Of a stretch of DNA of 29,546 bases, positions 1-7,378 are shown in pieces. This DNA is from Kosmotogaceae bacterium. GTDB lineage: Bacteria; Thermotogota; Thermotogae; Petrotogales; Kosmotogaceae. A program made the translations under genes and the position numbers. The notes beneath the pieces were generated by a model, which did not search any database, was not told the DNA's origin, and saw only the letters and a program-made list of their open reading frames with translations. Where the stretch lies: the NCBI GenBank assembly GCA_003444085.1, contig DLVL01000050.1:15948-45493 (forward strand). The letters are read 5' to 3'. Position 1 is the first letter of the stretch, and each line of letters starts with the position of its first letter.

Positions 1-1772
1 GGGGGCCCCCCGCCGTATCTTCCGAAAACGAGCTTGTAAGATCCTCCGCACTCGCATGGTTTATCAGTTCGATATTCGAGGGAGCCTCTTCCATTCTTTA
101 TCTGCTTTTCGGCAAGGTCAAGATCCCTCGCAAAACTGTTCATGAAGTCTGTTATTACGTTCTTCCAGTCCTTCTCAGCGTTTTCTACACCATCGAGTTC
201 ACTTTCCATTGTGGCTGTGAACTTTCCATCTATTACGTCAGGAAATCGTGCGGTAAGAAAATCAGATACAACACTACCAAGCAGCGTTGGCATAAGCTCT
301 CTACCTGACTTCACTATGTACTTCCTGTCGATTAGCGTTCCGATTATCGCTGCGTAAGTCGACGGTCGACCGATGCCCCTCTTTTCCAGCTCTTTTACGA
401 GAGAAGCCTCGCTAAATCTGGAAGGGGGTTTTGTGGTATCCTGTTCGCTTGTAATAGCATCCGGGACCACCTCTTCTCCTTCTTTCAGTTCCAGTTCAAC
501 CTGTTTCGCAAAACGAGGCTGAGGAAGAAGTTTCTCAAACCCATCGAACAGCATCTTCTGATTCTCAAAGTCGAAAGCATACTTCCCATCATGGTCCTTT
601 ATGGACACACTTGTAACCTCATACTCAGAAGGGGCCATCTGCGATGCTACAAAGCGGTCCCAAATCATGGAATATAGCTTGAACTGATCACCGGAGATGA
701 GTTTCTTAACCTGATCCGGTGATCTCTCGACATACGTTGGTCTTATTGCCTCGTGAGCATCCTGAATCTTTGAGTGCTTCTTTGGTGAAGCCTTGCCATA
801 TCCCCTGTAATCCTTTCCAAAAGTGTCCTCGATCAATTGGCCCGTCTTCTTCTTAGCCTCCTCGGACACTCTGGTTGAGTCTGTCCTCATATATGTAATA
901 AATGCAACGTTTCCCTCAGGAGTCTCCAGCCCTTCATATAGCTGCTGTGCTACCCTCATGGTCTTTGAGGCGCTCCATCCAAGACCTGAGACAGCGGCCT
1001 GCTGCAGCGTCGATGTTATGAATGGAGGAGGCGGGTTCCTTTTTCTTTTCTTCCGGGTAACGGTATCCACCACGAACTTGCTGCTTCTAAGTTCTTTGAG
1101 GATTTCTTCGAGTTTGTCCTTTGAGGTTATCGATTCCGTGCCGAATTTCTTCCCATCAATCTTCGTAAGAGGTATTCTTTCGTTTCCGATCTGTAGATAG
1201 ATTCTGTAGAAATCGTGAGGAATGAACTCGGCAATCTTCTTTTCTAGCTCTACAATGAATCTCAGAGCTACTGATTGAACTCTTCCGGCACTAAGCCCAC
1301 CTGCGATTGACCTCCAGAGTAGTGGGCTGAGCTTATACCCGACTATCCTGTCCAGAACTCGTCTCGCCAGCTGCGAATTCACCTTGTGCATGTCGATCGT
1401 TCTGGGGGAAGCCACAGCACTTCGAATCGCCTCTCTGGTTATTTCGTTGAAGACCAGTCTTACCCTGCTACTCCCGGAGATACCGAGCAGCTCAGCAATA
1501 TGCCAGGCGATCGCTTCGCCCTCTCGGTCTATATCAGGAGCAAGCAGTATCTCCTTTCCTTTGGCCATCTTCTTCAGATCAGCTACAACCTTCTGTTTAC
1601 CTTTCAGTATCTCATAGGTAGGTTCCAGCGTTTCAAGATCAACGCCGAAACTTGACTCAGGAAGATCCCTGACGTGACCTTTCGAAGCTGTTACTTCGTA
1701 ACCATCTCCGAGGTATCTGGAAATCGTCTTCGCCTTTGCGGGAGACTCAACAATGACCAACTTCTTCGACAC
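1..1772 (-). CDS. topA: DNA topoisomerase I (type IA), 3' end outside window
   Basis: Relaxes negatively supercoiled DNA through a 5'-phosphotyrosine single-strand break. The reverse strand reads an uninterrupted protein of 590 codons to the window edge. It opens with a Toprim domain (KKLVIVESPAKAKTI near residue 3, acidic DxDxE-type stretch PDIDREGEAIAW near residue 100). The type IA core follows, with active-site motif ITYMRTDSTR, whose Tyr is codon 294 (bases 891-893). A first zinc-finger cysteine pair (PCECGG) begins just before the edge, so C-terminal zinc ribbons probably continue outside. The GTG start at 1772-1770 is chosen because an AGGTGAT ribosome site lies about 7 nt upstream and the protein then begins exactly as family members do. 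It is the last visible gene of the rpmB-alr-yhaM-topA cluster, 13 nt after the exonuclease stop. Confidence 0.97.
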   Translation of the reverse strand, partial: MSKKLVIVESPAKAKTISRYLGDGYEVTASKGHVRDLPESSFGVDLETLEPTYEILKGKQKVVADLKKMAKGKEILLAPDIDREGEAIAWHIAELLGISGSSRVRLVFNEITREAIRSAVASPRTIDMHKVNSQLARRVLDRIVGYKLSPLLWRSIAGGLSAGRVQSVALRFIVELEKKIAEFIPHDFYRIYLQIGNERIPLTKIDGKKFGTESITSKDKLEEILKELRSSKFVVDTVTRKKRKRNPPPPFITSTLQQAAVSGLGWSASKTMRVAQQLYEGLETPEGNVAFITYMRTDSTRVSEEAKKKTGQLIEDTFGKDYRGYGKASPKKHSKIQDAHEAIRPTYVERSPDQVKKLISGDQFKLYSMIWDRFVASQMAPSEYEVTSVSIKDHDGKYAFDFENQKMLFDGFEKLLPQPRFAKQVELELKEGEEVVPDAITSEQDTTKPPSRFSEASLVKELEKRGIGRPSTYAAIIGTLIDRKYIVKSGRELMPTLLGSVVSDFLTARFPDVIDGKFTATMESELDGVENAEKDWKNVITDFMNSFARDLDLAEKQIKNGRGSLEYRTDKPCECGGSYKLVFGRYGGGP

Positions 1773-1785
1773 GAGATCACCTCGT

Positions 1786-2832
1786 TTAGCTGTCTTCTCG
1801 ATTCTTCATTAGTATCCTGCGATTGAGGTACCTATCGTAGTTACTCCATTCATAATCGGTTCCAGAGTGTTCGCGTGTTTCAATCTCACGGAACTGAGCA
1901 ATCTTGGAATCCAGATTATCCGCCATGTGTAGCACGATCGCTTCAGTTGTTTTAGGAAGAATCGGCGAGCCCCATTCCATTTCTCCGTGGTGTGACAGGA
2001 TCAGGTGTTTTATCTCCATGAGGAGTTCTTTCGGGAAATTATAGACTCTCGATGCATAGTCAGAAACAAATTCAACACCTATCGAAATATGTCCCTCTAA
2101 CTCTCCCCGACGTGAATGGTCAATGCCCGAGGGCGCTATCATGTACTCGAAAACCTTTCCAATGTCATGTAAGAGAGCCCCGGTAATGAGAATATCCTTG
2201 TCAACAGAATCTCCGTACTTCAATCCGATGAACTCACAAAGCTCCGCCACGGCAACAGTGTGCTCAAGCAGGCCTCCCTTGTAAGCATGATGAACCCTTG
2301 AGGCTGCTGGAGAAAGTATGAACCTCTCCACAAACCCTTTGTCTTTGGTGAAGATGCTGGTGAGAAGCTCTTTCAAGTAGTCGTTGCCAGTACCAGCGAT
2401 GAACGACAGGAGTCTTTCAAAGAGGTCTGGAACGTTCTTCCTCGTAGCAGAAATGAATCTTTCCGGTTGAATCTTGTCGTCAGGAATCACTGAAATACCA
2501 GCATTCTTATCGATATTTATCTGAAGTCTTTCTTCATATTTCGTGACCCTTCCGCGAACTCTTATGACTTTTCCGATTTCAACGATCCTATCGCTTGTAA
2601 CCGCATCGTTCCAATCAATCGCCCTGATGGCGCCTGTCCTGTCATACAGAGTGAGAAGCAGAAACGGATCGCCTGCTTTTGTTTCCTGCATGCGCTTTGA
2701 CTGAACCCTCAAATCTATCGTAACCGCCATTCCGTTTCTAAGGTCTGAAACGTAGGGCATCTCTTCTTCTGCCCTTCTCTTAAGCCCGAACTCACCGAGC
2801 ACATCTTTTGAAACCAAATCACCGAGCTTCAT
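1786..2832 (-). CDS. YhaM-family 3'-5' exoribonuclease (OB-fold plus HD domain)
   Basis: Probable 3'-to-5' exoribonuclease of the YhaM/CMP-binding-factor family, acting in cytoplasmic RNA turnover. The 348-residue protein has an N-terminal OB-fold nucleic-acid-binding region at about residues 33-115. A metal-dependent HD phosphohydrolase domain follows, with LLEHT (His191), LLHDIGK (His222-Asp223), SHHGEMEWGSP (His281-His282) and HMADNLD (Asp305). The length is close to the usual 310-350 for the family. The ATG start has AAAGGGGT upstream. It lies 13 nt after alr and 13 nt before topA on the same strand, so it is probably co-transcribed with them. Family assignment is firm from domain order; the exact substrate is inferred from Bacillus YhaM. 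Confidence 0.9.
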   Translation of the reverse strand: MKLGDLVSKDVLGEFGLKRRAEEEMPYVSDLRNGMAVTIDLRVQSKRMQETKAGDPFLLLTLYDRTGAIRAIDWNDAVTSDRIVEIGKVIRVRGRVTKYEERLQINIDKNAGISVIPDDKIQPERFISATRKNVPDLFERLLSFIAGTGNDYLKELLTSIFTKDKGFVERFILSPAASRVHHAYKGGLLEHTVAVAELCEFIGLKYGDSVDKDILITGALLHDIGKVFEYMIAPSGIDHSRRGELEGHISIGVEFVSDYASRVYNFPKELLMEIKHLILSHHGEMEWGSPILPKTTEAIVLHMADNLDSKIAQFREIETREHSGTDYEWSNYDRYLNRRILMKNREDS

Positions 2833-2845
2833 AGTTCTACCCCTT

Positions 2846-3952
2846 TCATATAAGTACCCTCGGAACCCTTCTACTGATTGAACAGGTCACTTCGTAGTTG
2901 ATTGTCCCAATTCTGCTGGCAATTTCCTCTGCAGTGATCGACTCCGCTCCTTGCTTACCAAGAAGAACAACTTCATCGCCAATCTCTGGATCATCTTGCA
3001 GACCGGTCACATCAACTATGAACTGGTCCATGCAGACTCTGCCAAGAATTCGACACCTGGAACCTGAAATGAGTACCTCTCCACAGTTTGAAAGCAGTCT
3101 GTTGTACCCGTCTGCATAACCGACGGGAATCGTTGCAACTCTCATAGTCCTTTTAGAAACAAACGTACCGCCATAACTTACGCGTTCTCCAGGGTAAATG
3201 TCCTTTACCATAGATATCACGGTTTTCCATCTTAACACAGGCTCAAGATTTGAATCGAAGACCTCCGCGGATGGCTGCAATCCAAAGCTGGCGATGCCCA
3301 GGCGAACGTGTGAATACCTATCAGAGTTGAACCTGAAGGATCCAGCACTATTGCATAAATGACGCTGTTCAGGTAGAAGCCCTGCGCTATCGAGTTCATC
3401 AAGAACACTGTCGAAGGCATCTTTCTGCTTCAAGGAAAACGATTCATCTCTCTCATCGGCACAGCTTAGATGAGAGTAAACCCCTTCGAGAATCGCACCC
3501 ATTCTAACTATTGATCTGGCCGTCCTCGAAACTTCCTCGGGCCTGACTCCCAGTCTTTTCATGCCAGTATCTACCTTGAGATGTATCTTGAGACCTCTCA
3601 GGTCCGATAGAAGAGCACCCCAGTAATCCAGCTGTTCATGAGAAGAAACTGTAACGGAGATGTCTTCAGATAGGGCAGAATGAAGGTACTCCCTACCAAT
3701 GTGGTTGAATACGAGTATTGGAGCATCAATCCCTGATTTTCGTAGCTCAAGAGCCTCTTCGATAAACGCCACAGCAAGATAATCTACACCCGCATTCATA
3801 GCTGCCTCAGAAATCCTCAACGCCCCATGACCATAAGCGTCTGCTTTTACCACAGCCATTACATGTGATGGATAGACCCGCTCGATGAAATAGCGGAGAT
3901 TGTGTCTATACGAGGAAAGACTTATTTCAGCAAGAGTTCCCCTGCTCAGCAT
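2846..3952 (-). CDS. alr: alanine racemase
   Basis: PLP-dependent interconversion of L- and D-alanine, supplying D-Ala for peptidoglycan. The 368-residue protein matches the family's usual length. The N-terminal TIM barrel carries the PLP lysine in AVVKADAYGHGA (Lys36), and the second catalytic base is the Tyr in RVSYGGTF (Tyr260). The C-terminal beta domain contains GRVCMDQFIVDV. The start is the only in-frame ATG before the conserved beginning (TLAEISLSSYRHNL). It has no recognisable Shine-Dalgarno sequence and begins only 7 nt after the rpmB terminator hairpin. Expression must therefore come from read-through, an undetected promoter, or translation aided by the hairpin. It is followed after 13 nt by the YhaM-like gene. 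Confidence 0.96.
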   Translation of the reverse strand: MLSRGTLAEISLSSYRHNLRYFIERVYPSHVMAVVKADAYGHGALRISEAAMNAGVDYLAVAFIEEALELRKSGIDAPILVFNHIGREYLHSALSEDISVTVSSHEQLDYWGALLSDLRGLKIHLKVDTGMKRLGVRPEEVSRTARSIVRMGAILEGVYSHLSCADERDESFSLKQKDAFDSVLDELDSAGLLPEQRHLCNSAGSFRFNSDRYSHVRLGIASFGLQPSAEVFDSNLEPVLRWKTVISMVKDIYPGERVSYGGTFVSKRTMRVATIPVGYADGYNRLLSNCGEVLISGSRCRILGRVCMDQFIVDVTGLQDDPEIGDEVVLLGKQGAESITAEEIASRIGTINYEVTCSISRRVPRVLI

Positions 3953-3959
3953 CGCAAAT

Positions 3960-3982
3960 AAAAGGCGCTTGATGCGCCCTTT
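3960..3982 (-). terminator. terminator/attenuator hairpin between rpmB and alr
   Basis: On the minus strand, AAAGGGCGC (3982-3974) pairs with GCGCCTTTT (3968-3960) across a 5-nt loop, nine pairs including one G-T wobble. A T-rich stretch (TTTTATTT) follows. The 5' arm overlaps the rpmB stop codon. As the downstream genes alr, yhaM and topA lie on the same strand with no obvious promoter in the gap, it probably acts as a partial terminator that lowers their expression relative to rpmB. Confidence 0.75.
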
Positions 3983-4172
3983 ATACCGCCCTCTGTACTC
4001 TCCCGGATCTCAAACAGCTTACGCATACTCTGGCTCTTGAGGGCTTTCCGTCCTTCATTATCTTGACCCTCTTCACGTTAGGGCGCCACCATCGTTTGTT
4101 CTTCTTGTCAGAGTGAGTTATAGTATGTCCGGTGTTTGGGCCTTTTCCACAGATATCGCATCTCTTTGACAT
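3981..4172 (-). CDS. rpmB: 50S ribosomal protein L28
   Basis: Structural protein of the large ribosomal subunit. The 63-residue protein has the typical start MSKRCDICGKGPNTGHTITH, then KRWWRPNV and a C-terminal CVSCLRSGRV. Two CxxC pairs (Cys5/Cys8 and the pair near residues 51-54) mark it as the zinc-binding form. A longer reading frame continues upstream, but the ATG at 4172 is chosen because AGGAAGTG sits just before it and the conserved protein begins there. It is first in the minus-strand cluster with alr, yhaM and topA, behind a good sigma-70-type promoter and ahead of a terminator-like hairpin. Confidence 0.97.
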   Translation of the reverse strand: MSKRCDICGKGPNTGHTITHSDKKNKRWWRPNVKRVKIMKDGKPSRARVCVSCLRSGRVQRAV

Positions 4173-4204
4173 TTCTGCACTTCCTTTCAACCATATTCTC
4201 AACC

Positions 4205-4233
4205 ATTATAGTTTAGGACAGGGGCGATTTCAA
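4205..4233 (-). promoter_or_regulatory. sigma-70-type promoter for rpmB
   Basis: The minus strand reads TTGAAA (4233-4228), a 17-nt spacer and a perfect TATAAT (4210-4205), about 33 nt upstream of the rpmB start codon. This is one of the two best consensus matches in the window. Confidence 0.65.
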
Positions 4234-4253
4234 TCAAGGCAATGCCACACATG

Positions 4254-4259
4254 TATAAT
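4254..4259 (+). promoter_or_regulatory. possible -10 element for the HAD gene
   Basis: A perfect TATAAT lies 41 nt before the HAD-family start codon. No good -35 element is visible at 16-18 nt; the closest candidates overlap the -35 of the divergent rpmB promoter. If real, the two promoters are interleaved back to back. Confidence 0.4.
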
Positions 4260-4299
4260 ATACTTGATCATTGGTTGTTTTATCAGAAAGGAGATTTGA

Positions 4300-4959
4300 A
4301 TGAGCAGAGAAAGAAGCGTGTTTCTGTTTGACCTTGACGGTACACTGACCGATATCAGCGACGAGGAGTTTGCCAGAAAGTACTTTAACCTGATTGCGGA
4401 GTACAGCGACGGTGCTTTCGAAATGATGGATTTCCTCAGAGCGTTAAAAGTCGCTCTTGATCGCCTGGCATCTGAAAGGGACGGAAAAACCAACAACTAC
4501 GAAGTATTCATGCAGACATTTGCTTCCAGTATGCCAAACCACAGTGCTGACTTCTACAAGGATTTCTTCACCAGATTCTATGATAGCTCCTACGACGCCC
4601 TGAAGAGCATTGTTCGTCCTAATGAGCGAATAACAAACACCCTCGTTGCACTGAATGATGCAGGGTTTCCACTCGTTCTCGCAACTAATCCAATCTTTCC
4701 TTCCAAAGCAATTCACAAGAGACTCTCATGGATCGGACTTGCTCCTGAGCTGTTCAATCATATTACCACGATGGAAAACAGCCATTATGTGAAGCCGCAG
4801 GAGGAGTACTTCTTGGAAGCAGCCTCTTCAGTTTCTGCTTCACCAGAAGAATGCATCATGGTTGGTAACGATCCTGTACTTGACGGTGCAGCCTCAAATA
4901 CTGGCATGATGTTCATACACGTGGAAGATCTGAAAACGCTCGAAAAACTGATAAAATAA
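4300..4959 (+). CDS. HAD-superfamily hydrolase (phosphatase-like)
   Basis: Probable small-molecule phosphatase of the HAD superfamily; the substrate cannot be told. The 219-residue protein carries motif I FLFDLDGTLTD with nucleophile Asp11 and acid Asp13, and motif II LATN (Thr129). A motif III lysine lies in YVKPQEEYF (Lys165), and motif IV is MVGNDPVLDGAAS (Asp191, Asp195). A helical cap occupies roughly residues 17-110, as in subfamily I. The start has GAAAGGAG about 7 nt upstream. It stands divergent from rpmB and is followed by a GNAT gene that has its own promoter, so it is probably a single-gene unit. Confidence 0.9.
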   Translation: MSRERSVFLFDLDGTLTDISDEEFARKYFNLIAEYSDGAFEMMDFLRALKVALDRLASERDGKTNNYEVFMQTFASSMPNHSADFYKDFFTRFYDSSYDALKSIVRPNERITNTLVALNDAGFPLVLATNPIFPSKAIHKRLSWIGLAPELFNHITTMENSHYVKPQEEYFLEAASSVSASPEECIMVGNDPVLDGAASNTGMMFIHVEDLKTLEKLIK

Positions 4960-4969
4960 AGGGAAAATG

Positions 4970-5128
4970 CTGATAATCAGTCCTAATTGCTTGTTGTGGT
5001 ATAATTAGACAGAATGTCCCGATGAAACGTGAAAGAGGACCCGCTTGTTGGATTTTTGAGATACAGAGTTATCTATTGTCCTGGTAAATCCCGTTGATTA
5101 GCAGGACAGCAAACAGGGAGGTGAAGAC
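4970..5128 (+). promoter_or_regulatory. extended -10 promoter and structured leader of the GNAT gene
   Basis: An extended -10 element (TGG then TATAAT, 4997-5005) lies about 124 nt before the GNAT start codon. An 11-nt perfect palindrome CTGATAATCAG (4970-4980) covers the expected -35 region and may be an operator. The leader contains the inverted repeat TGTCCTG (5077-5083) / CAGGACA (5102-5108), just ahead of the GGGAGGTG ribosome site at 5116-5123. No known riboswitch consensus was recognised. Confidence 0.4.
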
Positions 5129-5599
5129 ATGCCTGTTACAAAAGAGATGCCCGAAGAACTGAAGATAACCATCTTGCGGACTGACCAGGATCTCGAAGAG
5201 ACTTTTGGTAGAGAGGGACTTATCGATTTCTTATTCGTTCATCTCGGCAAGTACGGTGATTCAAGAGAAGCTATAGAAAACTCCATCGATTATGCATTTT
5301 CAAACGAAAAAGGAAAAGGCGGCTTTATCCTGGTAGCCCAGGATCAAGATGAGATCGTCGGAGCTCTGGTCATAAATGATACCGGAATGGAAGGGTACAT
5401 TCCTGAGCATGTTCTTGTGTACGTTGCAGTGCATGAAGATACAAGGGGACTCGGAATTGGCGGGATGCTCATTGAGTCAGCCAAGGAACTCTGCGATGGA
5501 AACATAGCACTTCATGTTGAAAAAGACAACCCGGCAAGGAATCTATATAAGAAACTGGGTTTTGATGAATCGTATCTGGAAATGCGCTACAAAGAATAA
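5129..5599 (+). CDS. GNAT-family N-acetyltransferase
   Basis: Acetyl-CoA-dependent transferase of the GNAT fold; the acceptor is unknown. The 156-residue protein has the pyrophosphate-binding motif A in VYVAVHEDTRGLGIGGML (residues 98-114, Arg106-Gly107-x-Gly109-x-Gly111). Its C-terminal motif B reads NPARNLYKKLGF (135-146). The length is usual for single-domain GNAT enzymes. A strong GGGAGGTG ribosome site precedes the ATG. It is preceded by its own extended -10 promoter and a leader of over 100 nt, and converges with the deoxynucleoside-kinase operon, with 27 nt between the two stops. Confidence 0.9.
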   Translation: MPVTKEMPEELKITILRTDQDLEETFGREGLIDFLFVHLGKYGDSREAIENSIDYAFSNEKGKGGFILVAQDQDEIVGALVINDTGMEGYIPEHVLVYVAVHEDTRGLGIGGMLIESAKELCDGNIALHVEKDNPARNLYKKLGFDESYLEMRYKE

Positions 5600-5626
5600 G
5601 CTTGCCAGCGAAAGACATAAGACCTT

Positions 5627-6274
5627 TCAACAAGAATCAAATAGTTTCGCCTGAACCCCTGCGGAAAGCCGGGAGACGAAGTTTGATACTTGTCTTGTTA
5701 CGGTCTGCCTATCTCTTTCAGAAAGGACAAAGTCGAGACGATCACCATCAATGATAATCTTCCGTCCTGGTTCCAGTTCGTCAAACCAGGAATCATACAG
5801 ATCATTGAGTTTCTTTATGTACTCGACAGACGCACTGCTTTCGTAGTCACGGCCTCTTGTGCTGATTCTCTTCATTAGTGTCTCCACGGAACAACGAATG
5901 TAAACAAATCCCGCAGGCATCTTAAGGTGTTCACTGATCGTCTCGAAGGAGTCCTGGTATAAACCCCAGTCCCGGTCATCGATATGCCCAAGGAGCCACA
6001 GGTTCCTTGCGAATATGTTGACATCCTCGTATATCGTCCTGTCCTGGATTATTACGCGTCCTTCTGAGTCGACTCTCTTGAGAAAATCAAAACGCTTCAT
6101 GAGAAAGAAGAGCTGGGAATGAAAGGCCCATCTCTTCATATCCTTGTAGAAGTCCGCAAGATAGGGGTTCTCGTCTACAGCTTCATAAACAACTTCAAAC
6201 CCAAGTTTCTCACTCAAAATTCTGGAAAGCGAAGACTTTCCGGCACCGATATTCCCACTCACTCCTATTATCAC
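5627..6274 (-). CDS. deoxynucleoside kinase, second of a tandem pair
   Basis: Phosphorylates deoxynucleosides for dNTP salvage; the deoxyadenosine/deoxyguanosine/deoxycytidine kinase family (PF01712) fits best. The 215-residue protein has the P-loop GNIGAGKSS (Lys13), the conserved ENPYLADFYKD and WAFHSQLFFLMKRF stretches, and VIIQDRTIYEDVNIFA, equivalent to the family's DRS motif. The lid Arg-rich segment is MKRISTRGRDYE. It starts at GTG inside a 4-nt overlap (GTGA) with the stop of the upstream kinase, implying coupled translation. The pair is only distantly alike in sequence. In Lactobacillus and Bacillus, adjacent genes of this family encode enzymes of different specificity or a heterodimer; a similar arrangement is inferred here. 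Confidence 0.93.
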   Translation of the reverse strand: MIIGVSGNIGAGKSSLSRILSEKLGFEVVYEAVDENPYLADFYKDMKRWAFHSQLFFLMKRFDFLKRVDSEGRVIIQDRTIYEDVNIFARNLWLLGHIDDRDWGLYQDSFETISEHLKMPAGFVYIRCSVETLMKRISTRGRDYESSASVEYIKKLNDLYDSWFDELEPGRKIIIDGDRLDFVLSERDRQTVTRQVSNFVSRLSAGVQAKLFDSC

Positions 6275-6891
6275 CTGAGTGCATCCTCAATCCTGTTCAG
6301 TATCGATCTGAGATCGTCCGGCTCACTGACAAAGTCAATCGCCGTGGTGTCAATTCTCAGAACCTTTGAAGATGAATTCTCTAGAAAATGTCTTTCATAA
6401 GCTTCGATCAGTACAGCGAGGTAGTTGTTGTCCATATTCCTCTCAAATGGACGGTCCCTTGCCGCTATTCTCTTTTGAAGAATGTTGAGGGGAGCATAGA
6501 GATATACAACAAGGTCAGGTGACGGAACCTGTTCGCTCAGAATATTGTAGACTTTTTCATAGAGACGCAACTGTCTACCCTTAAGAATAAGACCTGCAAA
6601 CAGGTGATCCTTCTCAAAAGTATAGTCTGAAACAACCCCTGTCCCCTGATTTAGCGCTTTCGTAACAGTTGCCTGCTGATCGAAACGACTCATCAGAAAG
6701 AACAACTGCGTTTGAAATCCCCACTTATCGATATCCTTGTAGAAATCAGAAAGAAAGGGGTTGTCTTCTACAACCTCAAGAACTGTAGGCACAACGTATT
6801 TCTGCGAGAGCAAGCGTGCAAGTGTAGTCTTGCCAACGCCTATGACACCTTCGATAGCGATATACTTGCCACGCAATCTTGTGAGAAACAT
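6271..6891 (-). CDS. deoxynucleoside kinase, first of a tandem pair
   Basis: Paralogous deoxynucleoside kinase of 206 residues. It has P-loop GVIGVGKTT (Lys21), ENP-x-LSDFYKD, WGFQTQLFFLMSRF, and SDYTFEKDHLFA in place of the usual D-R-S/T motif, followed by a lid KRIAARDRPFE. The catalytic Glu/Asp region thus differs between the two kinases, with DRT in the partner and DYT here, suggesting different substrate preference. The start follows a GGGGT element. It begins 12 nt after the MoaB-like gene and overlaps the next kinase by 4 nt, so it belongs to the operon led by the pullulanase. Confidence 0.92.
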   Translation of the reverse strand: MFLTRLRGKYIAIEGVIGVGKTTLARLLSQKYVVPTVLEVVEDNPFLSDFYKDIDKWGFQTQLFFLMSRFDQQATVTKALNQGTGVVSDYTFEKDHLFAGLILKGRQLRLYEKVYNILSEQVPSPDLVVYLYAPLNILQKRIAARDRPFERNMDNNYLAVLIEAYERHFLENSSSKVLRIDTTAIDFVSEPDDLRSILNRIEDALR

Positions 6892-6903
6892 CGATGTCTA
6901 CCC

Positions 6904-7362
6904 CTAATTCTTCCAGGAATCAATGAGCTTCTTTAGTGGTTCCAGAACTGGTTCCAAATACAAAGGCACTGTTTCTGGCAACCCGGGAATGCAGATTATC
7001 ATACAGTTACTCACAGTCCCAGCCACTGTTCTGTAAAGGACAAGTTCTGGATCGTTCTTCAAGGCGTTGCTTGTCATAGCGATCTCAAAACTCGTGGCTC
7101 GCTTGTCGATGATTGAGAGCACGGACTCGGGAGAGTTATCTTCTTTAAGAAACCCTGTTCCCCCAAGAATCACAACAAGATCAGATTCTCTTGATAGCGC
7201 ATACATAGAGTCTTTGAGATCTGTGAGAACGGAACACACATCGTTTCTCTTGTAGATGGTATATTGGTGACTCTCAAGAATGCCACTACAAACTGAAACT
7301 GCTTCCTCTGTCTCTTTGTGAAAACCTGATTCCATCACCCTGATAATCGAACTCTGGTACAT
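6904..7362 (-). CDS. MoaB/MogA-like molybdopterin-binding-domain protein
   Basis: A 152-residue protein with the MoCF-binding-domain fold typical of MoaB/MogA, which bind molybdopterin and adenylylate it. Visible signatures are SDLVVILGGTGF (a GGTG loop, normally TTGGTG), a helix with DNSPESV, and the late loop IPGLPETVP, where the family has GSPxAV. The GGTG motif has lost the Thr-Thr lead and the NDAN/SDS-type N-terminal motif is not evident, so it is a divergent member and its activity is uncertain. The frame is open further upstream, but the ATG at 7362 is preferred because AGGAGGAG lies 8 nt before it and it starts 16 nt after the pullulanase stop. No other molybdenum-cofactor gene is in the window. 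Confidence 0.75.
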   Translation of the reverse strand: MYQSSIIRVMESGFHKETEEAVSVCSGILESHQYTIYKRNDVCSVLTDLKDSMYALSRESDLVVILGGTGFLKEDNSPESVLSIIDKRATSFEIAMTSNALKNDPELVLYRTVAGTVSNCMIICIPGLPETVPLYLEPVLEPLKKLIDSWKN

Positions 7363-7378
7363 AATCTCCTCCTGAGCT

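Noticed and set aside
4230..4496. Minus-strand 88-codon frame opposite the HAD gene start
   Set aside because: Antisense to the catalytic DxDGT region of a clear coding gene; no supporting signals.
5017..5040. Hammerhead ribozyme-like core (CGATGA ... GAAA) in the GNAT leader
   Set aside because: The invariant CTGATGA is not matched (C replaces the T) and there is no stem II between the two core pieces.
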